Assembly (NCBI GenBank): GCA_946886245.1
Contig: CAMPIF010000307.1
Location: 1-5,782, forward strand
Direction of reading: 5' to 3'
DNA: 5,782 bases
From: Ectopseudomonas composti
GTDB taxonomy: Bacteria; Pseudomonadota; Gammaproteobacteria; Pseudomonadales; Pseudomonadaceae
Shown: positions 1 through 5,728 of the stretch, piece by piece
Layout: each line of letters opens with the position of its first letter
Numbering within the stretch: the first letter of the stretch is position 1
Position numbers and translations under genes: made by a program
The notes under the pieces: model-generated
Databases searched by the model: none
What the model saw: only the letters and a program-made list of their open reading frames with translations
What the model was told of the DNA's origin: nothing

Positions 1-45
1 GGTCACTTATCTGTTTCAGTCAGCGCAGAACTTTCAGCAACTTTT

Positions 46-65
46 TTATTGCATTGATTCAATAA
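46..65. repeat. AT-rich inverted repeat upstream of bfr (distal)
   Basis: The arms TTATTG (46-51) and CAATAA (60-65) are exact reverse complements separated by 8 nt, and the core ATTGATTCAAT (53-63) is itself a perfect odd palindrome. It lies about 70 bp upstream of the predicted -35 box of bfr. It could be a protein-binding site or chance symmetry in AT-rich DNA. It does not match a Fur box well, and I cannot name a regulator. Confidence 0.35.
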
Positions 66-82
66 CTTGGCGCCGTGATGCG

Positions 83-102
83 GAATAAAAACATTCTTAT
101 TC
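83..102. repeat. AT-rich inverted repeat upstream of bfr (proximal), possible operator
   Basis: GAATAA (83-88) and TTATTC (97-102) are exact inverted arms with an 8-nt spacer; across the two 10-nt halves 8 of 10 positions are symmetric. The geometry equals that of the repeat at 46-65, with centres 37 bp apart. Against the 19-bp Fur consensus only about 10 positions agree, so a Fur box is possible but poorly supported. Iron control of bacterioferritin genes is common, which is why the site is worth recording. Confidence 0.35.
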
Positions 103-115
103 AGTTTTATTTTTA

Positions 116-147
116 CTTATGTTTCAACTACTTAAGTTTGACATAAG
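116..147. repeat. Tandem and inverted 7-mers overlapping the bfr -35 region
   Basis: CTTATGT (116-122) is followed 15 nt later by the near copy CTTAAGT (131-137), giving a 15-nt tandem repeat with 11 of 15 positions identical. ACATAAG (141-147) is the exact reverse complement of the first copy and pairs with the second at 6 of 7 positions. The array covers the predicted -35 hexamer, so a bound protein here would affect bfr transcription. No regulator can be assigned from the sequence. Confidence 0.35.
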
Positions 148-166
148 AGAAAACCAGGCCGAAAAT
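138..166 (+). promoter_or_regulatory. Putative sigma70 promoter of bfr
   Basis: A perfect -35 hexamer TTGACA lies at 138-143. After a 17-nt spacer, GAAAAT (161-166) matches the -10 consensus at 4 of 6 positions. Transcription would begin near 173, leaving an untranslated leader of about 30 nt before the bfr ATG. The -35 box and ideal spacing are seen directly; use of this promoter is inferred. Confidence 0.55.
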
Positions 167-194
167 TCGAGATCATCACGGTCATTGAAGCAGC

Positions 195-199
195 AGGAG
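195..199 (+). promoter_or_regulatory. Ribosome binding site of bfr
   Basis: AGGAG lies 5 nt before the ATG at 205. This supports that start, which also matches the N-terminus [13 protein letters not shown] expected of BfrB-type bacterioferritins. Confidence 0.7.
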
Positions 200-204
200 C
201 GGTC

Positions 205-675
205 ATGAAAGGCGACAAGAAGGTCATTCAACACCTGAACAAGATTCTTGGTAACGAACTGGTCGCCATCAACCAGTACTTCCTGCATGCGCGCATGTAT
301 GAAGATTGGGGCCTGAAGAAACTCGGCGAGCACGAGTACCACGAGTCCATCGACGAGATGAAGCATGCCGACAAACTGATCAAGCGCATTCTCTTCCTCG
401 AAGGCATTCCCAACCTGCAGGACCTGGGCAAGATCCTGATCGGTGAAAACACCAAGGAAATGCTCGAGTGCGACCTGAAGATCGAGCACAAGGCACACGG
501 TGACCTGAAGGCCGCCATCGCCTACTGCGAAAGCATCGGTGACTACGCCAGCCGCGAGCTGCTCGAAGAAATCCTCTGCTCCGAAGAGGATCACATCGAC
601 TGGCTGGAAACCCAGCTCAGCCTGATCGAAGCCGTCGGCCTGCAGAACTACCTGCAATCGCAGATGGACGAATAA
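205..675 (+). CDS. bfr: Bacterioferritin, BfrB type (heme-containing ferritin)
   Basis: This 156-residue protein is the normal full length for a bacterioferritin: a four-helix-bundle subunit of a 24-mer cytoplasmic shell that oxidises Fe(II) and stores the mineral. All expected dinuclear ferroxidase ligands are present: E18, E51, H54, E94, E127 and H130. M52 sits where the Met ligand of the intersubunit heme b is expected. The sequence is close to P. aeruginosa BfrB as I recall it, including the start [19 protein letters not shown] and the end NYLQS. At the positions known in BfrB to bind the reducing ferredoxin Bfd (68, 81 and 85), this protein has I68, E81 and E85, so electron delivery by Bfd is likely, although no bfd gene is in the window. 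It has its own promoter and terminator and is convergent with mexK. The family call is very secure; the BfrB subtype is secure. Confidence 0.97.
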   Translation: MKGDKKVIQHLNKILGNELVAINQYFLHARMYEDWGLKKLGEHEYHESIDEMKHADKLIKRILFLEGIPNLQDLGKILIGENTKEMLECDLKIEHKAHGDLKAAIAYCESIGDYASRELLEEILCSEEDHIDWLETQLSLIEAVGLQNYLQSQMDE

Positions 676-692
676 GTCCGATCCGCTCGACG

Positions 693-722
693 AAAAACGG
701 GAGCCACTGGCTCCCGTTTTTT
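693..722. terminator. Strong hairpin terminator between bfr and mexK, probably bidirectional
   Basis: Positions 693-705 and 709-721 form a 13-bp stem (core CGGGAGCC / GGCTCCCG) closed by the 3-nt loop ACT. It is followed by a run of six T on the plus strand (717-722) and preceded by five A (693-697), which read as U on the minus strand. It lies 17 nt after the bfr stop and about 70 nt after the mexK stop on the other strand, so it can end both convergent transcripts. Confidence 0.88.
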
Positions 723-740
723 ATGGCTATCCCGAATCTC

Positions 741-791
741 GTGGAAGGGGCGCAAGCCGCGATAGCAAGTCGCCGCTGAAGCGCCTCCCAC
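741..791. repeat. REP-like inverted pair in the bfr/mexK intergenic region
   Basis: Two copies of a GTGGGAGG...GC element face each other: 741-762 (GTGGAAGG...GCCGCGA) and 769-791 on the opposite strand. Of 22 positions in the first arm, 16 can form Watson-Crick pairs with the second, leaving a loop near 764-768. Extragenic palindromes of this kind are common in Pseudomonas between convergent genes or after operons. The right copy begins only 3 nt beyond the mexK stop. Both copies are somewhat decayed. The family assignment is from memory. Confidence 0.6.
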
Positions 792-794
792 GAC

Positions 795-3700
795 TCAACG
801 CGCCTCGCTCTCCCTGACCCGGAACCACGCTGCATACAGTGCCGGCAGGAACAGCAGAGTCAGCGCCGTGGCGACCACCAGACCGCCCATGATGGCCACC
901 GCCATCGGCCCGAAGAACACGCTGCGCGACAGCGGAATCATCGCCAGCACCGCCGCCAGTGCAGTGAGCACGATGGGGCGGAAGCGGCGTACCGTGGCCT
1001 CGATGACGGCGTGCCAGCGATCCAGCCCGTGGCTGATGTCCTGTTCGATCTGATCGACCAGAATCACCGAGTTGCGCATGATCATCCCGGCCAGGGCGAT
1101 GGTGCCGAGCATGGCGACGAAGCCGAACGGCTGGCGGAAGATCAACAGGAACAAGGTGACACCGATCAAGCCCAGCGGTGCGGTGAGAAACACCATCGCC
1201 GAGCGCGAGAAGCTCTTGAGTTGCAGCATCAGAAGCGTCAGCACCACCACGATGAACAGCGGCACCCCCGCGTTCACCGACTTCTGCCCACGGCTGGAGT
1301 CTTCTACCGTGCCGCCCACTTCCAGCAGATAACCATCGGGCAGCTCGGCGCGGATCGGCTCGAGCGTCGGCAGTATCTGCTGGGTCAGACTGGCCGGCTG
1401 CTGCTTGCCATACACATCGGCACGTACGGTGACGTTGGGCAGGCGATTGCGGTGCCAGATGATGCCTTCCTCGAAGCCGTATTCCAGCGTCGCCACCTGC
1501 GACAGCGCCACGCTGCGGCCGCTGTCGGTCGGCACCGCCAGGCTCGGCAGCAGGCTTAGCGCCTTGCGTTCCTGCGGCGTACCGCGCTGAAGAATCTCGA
1601 TCAGCTCGTTGCCCTCTCGGTACTGGCTGACGCTGGTACCGGACAGCGAGCCCTGCAAAAAGCGCGACAGCTCGGCGGTGTTGACCCCCAGGGCACGGGC
1701 ACGATCCTGATCGATATTGAGGATCACCACCTTGCTCGGCTCCTCCCAGTCCAGGTGCACGTTCACCACATGCGGGTTCTCGCGCACCTTGTCCGCCACC
1801 TGACGGGCCAGGGCGCGCACCTCGTCGATATGCTCGCCACTGACACGGAACTGGATCGGGTAGCCCACGGGCGGCCCGTTCTCCAGGCGGCTGACGCGGC
1901 TGCGCAGGGACGGAAACTCATCGTTCATGACCTGGATCAGCCAGCTGCGCAGACGCTCACGCTCCTCGATGCTCGAAGCCAGCACCACGAACTGAGCGAA
2001 ACTCGCCGCCGGTAACTGTTGATCCAGCGGCAGGTAGAAACGCGGCGAGCCGGTGCCGACATAGGCCACGTAGTTGTCGATGCCAGGCTGCTCCTTGAGC
2101 AGCTTCTCCAGACGATGCACCTCGGCTTCGGTGGCGCTCAGCGAGGCGCCCTCCTCCAGCTTGATGTCGACCATCAGCTCCAGGCGCCCGGAGGCCGGGA
2201 AGAACTGTTGCGGCACGAAGCGGAACAGCAGCACCGAGGCGACGAACAGCGCAATGGTCAGCAGGATCACGACGCCACGACGACGCACGCACCACTCCAC
2301 CGTGGCGCGAACACGGCGGTAGAACGGCGTCGAATAAGGGTCATGACCCTCTGCGCTGCCACCGTGTTTCGCCGCGTGCAGCTTGGCCAGATCGGGCAGC
2401 AGCTTGTCGCCCAGGTAGGGCACGAACATCACCGCCGCAATCCATGAGGCGATCAGCGAAATGGCCACCACCTGGAAGATCGACCGGGTGTATTCGCCCG
2501 TACCGGACTGCGCGGTGGCGATGGGCAGAAAACCCGCAGCGGTGATCAGCGTGCCGGTGAGCATCGGGAAAGCCGTGCTGGTCCAGGCGAAACTGGCGGC
2601 CTTGAAGCGGTCGTAGCCCTGCTCCATCTTGATCGCCATCATCTCCACCGCGATGATCGCGTCGTCCACCAGCAGGCCGAGGCCGAGCACCAGCGCGCCG
2701 AGAGAAATCTTGTGCAGGCCTATTCCTAAGTAGTACATGGCGGCAAACGTCATCGCCAGCACCAGCGGAATCACCAGCGCCACCACCAGGCCGGTGCGCA
2801 CGCCCAGGGAGAAGAAGCTGACCGCGAGCACGATCACCAGCGCCTCCACCAGCACCTTGACGAACTCGCCCACGCCGGTTTTCACCGCCGCCGGCTGATC
2901 CGAGACCTTGCGCAACTCCATGCCCAGCGGCAGCGTCTGTTGCAGGCGGGCGAACTCCCCTTCCAACGCCTTGCCCAGCACCAGAATATCGCCGCCGTCC
3001 TTCATCGCCACGGCGATACCGATGGCGTCCTCGCCCATGAAGCGCATGCGCGGTGCGGGTGGATCGTTGAAGCCGCGCTTGACCTCGGCCACGTCGGCTA
3101 TGCGGAAGGTACGATCGGCAACGCGAATGGGAAAATCGCGAATTTCCTCCACCGATTCGAAACGCCCGGTCACACGCAGTTGAATACGCTCACTGGGCGT
3201 CTCGAAGAAGCCGGCAGCCGCTACCGCATTCTGCGCCTCCAGCGCCTGCTGCACGGCAGACAGTGGCAGACCGAGGGTCGCCAGCTTGGTGTTGGACAGT
3301 TCGATCCAGATCTTCTCGTCCTGCAGCCCCACCAGCTCGACCTTGCCCACATCCTTGACCCGCTGCAGTTGCAACTGCAGGCGGTCGGCGTAGTCCTTGA
3401 GCACCGCGTAGTCGAAACCGTTGCCAGTCAGCGCATAGATATTGCCGAAGGTGGTGCCGAACTCGTCGTTGAAGAACGGCCCCTGGATACCGGGCGGCAA
3501 GGTGTGGCGAATGTCGCTGATCTTCTTGCGCACCTGATACCACAGCTCGGGAATCTCCGAGCTGCGCATGGAGTCGCGCGCCATGAAGGTGACCTGCGAT
3601 TCGCCCGGGCGGGAGAAGCTGGTGATACGGTCATACTCGCCGGTCTCCATCAGCTTCTTCTCGATGCGCTCGGTGACCTGGCGCGATACCTCTTCGGCGC

Positions 3701-3869
3701 TGGCGCCCGGCCAGTTGGTGCGAATCACCATGGCCTTGAAGGTGAACGGCGGGTCTTCGCTCTGCCCCAGCTTGGTGTAGGACAGCGCCCCCACCACGGC
3801 GAACAGCAGCATGATGTAGAGAACGATCTGGCGATGGCGCAGCGCCCAGGCAGACAGGTTGAAGCTCAT
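795..3869 (-). CDS. mexK: RND efflux transporter, inner-membrane pump subunit MexK
   Basis: This 1024-residue protein has the usual length and layout of a hydrophobe/amphiphile RND pump: TM1 near 13-31, a large periplasmic loop (about 32-335), TM2-TM6 (about 336-485), TM7 near 532-550, a second periplasmic loop (about 551-866), and TM8-TM12 (about 868-1014). The TM4 proton-relay pair is D402-D403 in GLLVDDAIIAVE. In TM10 the lysine of AcrB (K940) is replaced by R932 in GMIMRNSVILV; R962 and T969 in RFRPIVLTA correspond to AcrB R971 and T978. It follows mexJ by 6 nt in one operon and is the energised, substrate-binding part of the pump, working with MexJ and a TolC-type channel made elsewhere. 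In P. aeruginosa, MexJK exports triclosan, erythromycin and tetracycline; the substrates here are inferred from that homology. The RND family is certain; the name MexK rests on the mexJ and mexL neighbours and overall resemblance. Confidence 0.93.
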   Translation of the reverse strand: MSFNLSAWALRHRQIVLYIMLLFAVVGALSYTKLGQSEDPPFTFKAMVIRTNWPGASAEEVSRQVTERIEKKLMETGEYDRITSFSRPGESQVTFMARDSMRSSEIPELWYQVRKKISDIRHTLPPGIQGPFFNDEFGTTFGNIYALTGNGFDYAVLKDYADRLQLQLQRVKDVGKVELVGLQDEKIWIELSNTKLATLGLPLSAVQQALEAQNAVAAAGFFETPSERIQLRVTGRFESVEEIRDFPIRVADRTFRIADVAEVKRGFNDPPAPRMRFMGEDAIGIAVAMKDGGDILVLGKALEGEFARLQQTLPLGMELRKVSDQPAAVKTGVGEFVKVLVEALVIVLAVSFFSLGVRTGLVVALVIPLVLAMTFAAMYYLGIGLHKISLGALVLGLGLLVDDAIIAVEMMAIKMEQGYDRFKAASFAWTSTAFPMLTGTLITAAGFLPIATAQSGTGEYTRSIFQVVAISLIASWIAAVMFVPYLGDKLLPDLAKLHAAKHGGSAEGHDPYSTPFYRRVRATVEWCVRRRGVVILLTIALFVASVLLFRFVPQQFFPASGRLELMVDIKLEEGASLSATEAEVHRLEKLLKEQPGIDNYVAYVGTGSPRFYLPLDQQLPAASFAQFVVLASSIEERERLRSWLIQVMNDEFPSLRSRVSRLENGPPVGYPIQFRVSGEHIDEVRALARQVADKVRENPHVVNVHLDWEEPSKVVILNIDQDRARALGVNTAELSRFLQGSLSGTSVSQYREGNELIEILQRGTPQERKALSLLPSLAVPTDSGRSVALSQVATLEYGFEEGIIWHRNRLPNVTVRADVYGKQQPASLTQQILPTLEPIRAELPDGYLLEVGGTVEDSSRGQKSVNAGVPLFIVVVLTLLMLQLKSFSRSAMVFLTAPLGLIGVTLFLLIFRQPFGFVAMLGTIALAGMIMRNSVILVDQIEQDISHGLDRWHAVIEATVRRFRPIVLTALAAVLAMIPLSRSVFFGPMAVAIMGGLVVATALTLLFLPALYAAWFRVRESEAR

Positions 3870-3875
3870 GCCAGC

Positions 3876-4979
3876 TTACTCCTTGCCTGCCAGTTCGACG
3901 TTACGGTTGTCCCGATCGACCGGGCGTACCTGCTGGCCCTCGCGCAGAATCTGCACCCCGGCGGCGACCACCCAATCGGAAGCGGCCAGCCCCTCCAGCA
4001 CCGGCACCCGGTCATCGCCATAGGCACCAACACGCACCGGGCGGCGCTGCACGATGTGTTCCTTGGGATCGACTACCCAGACGAACGCCTGGTCCTGCTC
4101 GGCGCTAAGTGCCGACAGCGGCACCGCCAGCGGTACCTCGCCATTGCTGGCAATGAATACCCGCGCGCTCTGCCCCAACTCAGCCGGCACCTTGCCTTCG
4201 GTGAACGCGACACGGGCGGCGAAAGTGCGCGACTGGGGATCGGCCGCCGGCGCCATCTCGCGGATGCGTCCGGGGAAACGCTGATCGGGCTGCGACCAGA
4301 GTTCCACCTCGACCACCTGACCCATCTCGAAACGACCAAAGCTCTGCTCCGGCAGGCTGATCGACACCTCACGCTCACCATCGGCAGCCAGGGTGAACAC
4401 CGTCTGACCAGCCGCCACCACCTGCCCCACCTCGACCGCACGACGGGCGATCACGCCGTCTTGCGGGGCCCGCAGCACGGCATAGTCGGTCTGATTGCGG
4501 GCCACGTCGTATTCGGCCTGGACCTGTTTCAGACGCGCTGCGCCAGCACGGTACTGATTCTCGACGTTGTCGAACTGCGAGCGACTGACCAGATTGCGCC
4601 CGAGCAACGCCTTGTAGCGCTCACGCTCGGCGCGCACGGTCTGCAGGTTGGCATCGGCTGCCGCCATCTGCGCGCGTATGGCTTCCAGTTGCAGGCGCAC
4701 GTCCTGGGGGTCCAGTTCGGCCAGTGCCTGATCCTTCTTCACCCGGTCGCCGACATCCACCATGCGCTTGCTCACTTTGCCGGCGATGCGGAAGGCCAGC
4801 TCAGGCTCGTAGCGTGCACGCACCTCGCCCGGATAGCTGTCGACCAGAGCGCTAGCCGGCTGCGGCTGCACCACCATGGCAGGACGGATCGGTTGCTCCA
4901 CCTGCTCACCGTTACCGCAGGCAGACAGCATAAATGCGAGACCCAAAGACGCAACAAGCGGGAGAACGTGGCGGGACAT
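3876..4979 (-). CDS. mexJ: RND efflux periplasmic adaptor lipoprotein MexJ
   Basis: This 367-residue membrane fusion protein bridges the RND pump and the outer-membrane channel. It starts with a lipoprotein signal (hydrophobic residues 5-20, lipobox LSAC with C21 as the lipidated residue), so the mature protein should be tethered in the periplasm. The first lipoyl half is near 60-90 (FRIAGKVSKRMVDVGDRV), an alpha-helical hairpin spans about 91-165, and the second lipoyl half is near 166-198 (LRAPQDGVIARRAVEVGQVV). A beta-barrel and membrane-proximal domain follow to the C-terminus. The hairpin tip carries the RxxxLxxxxxxS motif that docks TolC-type channels: R121, L125 and S132, the spacing of AcrA R128/L132/S139. 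AAAGG lies 8 nt before the ATG. It is the first gene of mexJK, divergent from mexL. The length equals that recalled for P. aeruginosa MexJ. Confidence 0.93.
   Translation of the reverse strand: MSRHVLPLVASLGLAFMLSACGNGEQVEQPIRPAMVVQPQPASALVDSYPGEVRARYEPELAFRIAGKVSKRMVDVGDRVKKDQALAELDPQDVRLQLEAIRAQMAAADANLQTVRAERERYKALLGRNLVSRSQFDNVENQYRAGAARLKQVQAEYDVARNQTDYAVLRAPQDGVIARRAVEVGQVVAAGQTVFTLAADGEREVSISLPEQSFGRFEMGQVVEVELWSQPDQRFPGRIREMAPAADPQSRTFAARVAFTEGKVPAELGQSARVFIASNGEVPLAVPLSALSAEQDQAFVWVVDPKEHIVQRRPVRVGAYGDDRVPVLEGLAASDWVVAAGVQILREGQQVRPVDRDNRNVELAGKE
3879..3884 (-). promoter_or_regulatory. Ribosome binding site of mexK, inside the end of mexJ
   Basis: On the minus strand AAGGAG lies 9 nt before the mexK ATG (3869) and abuts the mexJ TAA stop. 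It fixes the mexK start and suggests that ribosomes finishing mexJ can restart on mexK, which would help balance adaptor and pump synthesis. Confidence 0.75.
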
Positions 4980-5002
4980 GTGTAAGACCTTTCGGAGAAG
5001 GT

Positions 5003-5030
5003 TTGGAATATTTGTACTGGCGGGTATAGT
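5003..5030 (+). promoter_or_regulatory. Putative promoter of mexL
   Basis: TTGGAA (5003-5008, 4 of 6 to consensus) and TATAGT (5025-5030, 5 of 6) are separated by 16 nt. Transcription would start near 5037, about 34 nt before the mexL ATG. The -10 box is good and the -35 moderate. Confidence 0.5.
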
Positions 5031-5051
5031 AAAAATAGCAAACTCGCCAGT
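5016..5051. promoter_or_regulatory. Inverted repeat between mexJ and mexL, candidate MexL operator
   Basis: ACTGGCGGGT (5016-5025) and ACTCGCCAGT (5042-5051) are inverted copies with 9 of 10 positions symmetric, separated by 16 nt. A further CCAGTA (5052-5057) mirrors TACTGG (5015-5020). The left arm sits in the spacer of the predicted mexL promoter and the right arm overlaps the predicted -35 of mexJ, so a bound repressor would block both. MexL is known in P. aeruginosa to repress mexJK and its own gene from this intergenic region; assigning this exact repeat to MexL is inference. Confidence 0.6.
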
Positions 5052-5054
5052 CCA
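5026..5054 (-). promoter_or_regulatory. Putative promoter of mexJK
   Basis: Read on the minus strand, TGGACT (5054-5049, 4 of 6) and TACTAT (5031-5026, 4 of 6) are 17 nt apart. Transcription would start near 5019, leaving a leader of about 40 nt before the mexJ ATG at 4979. The -10 hexamer overlaps that of mexL on the other strand by five bases. A weaker alternative is TTGCTA with TACAAA further downstream, but its spacing is 19 nt. Confidence 0.42.
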
Positions 5055-5070
5055 GTATTAAAATCCGCCA

Positions 5071-5706
5071 ATGCCTGACAAGTTGTTACAACCTTCCGGC
5101 CCCGGCCGTCCGAAGGATCCCGCCAAACGTCGTGCCATCCTCGAGGCAGCCAAGAGTCTGTTCCTGCGCAACGGTTATGACGGCAGCAGCATGGACGCCA
5201 TCGCCGCTGAAGCAGGCGTTTCCAAGCTCACGGTGTACAGCCACTTCACCGACAAGGAGACCCTGTTCTCTGCGGCGATCAAGGCCAAGTGCGAGGAGCA
5301 GCTCCCCGAACTGCTGTTCGAACTGCCGGATAACGTGCCGCTGGAGAGTCAGCTGCTGGGCATCGCGCGCGGCTTCCTGGCGCTGGTCAACAGCCGTGAA
5401 TCGGTGGAAATGCACCGCATGATGGTGAACCTGGCCAGCCAGGGTTCGAAGCTGTCGCAGCTGTTCTACGAAGCGGGCCCGAAGCGGGTGCAGGAAGAGA
5501 TGGAAGTGCTACTGCACAAGGCCGCCAAGCGCGGCCTGCTGAGCCTGGATAATCCGCATCTGGCCGCCGATCACTTCTTCAGCCTGCTCAAGGGCGGCGC
5601 GCATTTCCGCCTGCTGATCGGTTGTGGCGAACCCCTGGAGGGTGAAGCCGCCGAGCACCATGTACAGGATGCGGTGCAGCTGTTTCTGCGCGCTTACCGG
5701 CCCTGA
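5071..5706 (+). CDS. mexL: TetR-family transcriptional repressor MexL
   Basis: This 211-residue protein has a typical TetR/AcrR layout: a DNA-binding domain at about 18-66 with the helix-turn-helix near 39-59 (MDAIAAEAGVSKLTVYSHF), the signature DKETLF at 61-66, and a helical ligand/dimer domain from about 70 to the end, resembling the AefR-like group. It is divergent from mexJK with only 91 bp between the starts, the usual position of a pump's local repressor. It closely resembles P. aeruginosa MexL, which represses mexJK and itself. The start is confined: an in-frame TAA lies at 5059-5061 and the helix-turn-helix domain follows soon after the ATG, so no other start is likely, yet there is no evident Shine-Dalgarno sequence. 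It ends 11 nt before the stop of the convergent gene. Confidence 0.93.
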   Translation: MPDKLLQPSGPGRPKDPAKRRAILEAAKSLFLRNGYDGSSMDAIAAEAGVSKLTVYSHFTDKETLFSAAIKAKCEEQLPELLFELPDNVPLESQLLGIARGFLALVNSRESVEMHRMMVNLASQGSKLSQLFYEAGPKRVQEEMEVLLHKAAKRGLLSLDNPHLAADHFFSLLKGGAHFRLLIGCGEPLEGEAAEHHVQDAVQLFLRAYRP

Positions 5707-5707
5707 A

Positions 5708-5728
5708 CCGGCGGTGCCTATGCGCCGG
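5708..5728. terminator. Weak hairpin between the convergent mexL and rsmJ ends
   Basis: CCGGCG (5708-5713) and CGCCGG (5723-5728) can form a 6-bp GC-rich stem with a 9-nt loop that includes the rsmJ stop codon. There is no T-run on either side, so as an intrinsic terminator it is poor. It may slow polymerase, or the transcripts may simply read into each other. Confidence 0.25.

Noticed and set aside
83..102. A confident Fur box upstream of bfr
   Set aside because: Only about 10 of 19 positions agree with the consensus and the symmetry centre is between bases rather than on one, so it is kept only as an unnamed inverted repeat.
1..123. A coding region or gene end at the left edge, such as bfd or katA
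   Set aside because: All three plus frames are stopped by position 88. The minus-strand ATGs checked (at 54 and 94) soon hit stops. None of the short peptides resembles Bfd or another protein I know.
124..657. Minus-strand open frame of 177 codons antisense to bfr
   Set aside because: It mirrors the codon structure of bfr, resembles no known protein, and bfr is certain from its metal and heme ligands.
1011..1559. Plus-strand open frame of 182 codons inside mexK
   Set aside because: Gln/His/Arg-rich translation typical of an antisense shadow; it lies entirely within the conserved C-terminal half of the RND pump.
205..4979. A functional link between bacterioferritin and the efflux pump
   Set aside because: The genes are convergent, separated by a bidirectional terminator and repeats, and have separate promoters; adjacency alone does not support a joint system.
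2940..4985. Plus-strand open frame of 681 codons running antisense to both mexK and mexJ
   Set aside because: It overlaps two well-recognised genes on the opposite strand, has a low-complexity His/Gln/Arg/Leu-rich translation and matches no family known to me. Long stop-free antisense frames are expected in GC-rich DNA with strong third-position bias.
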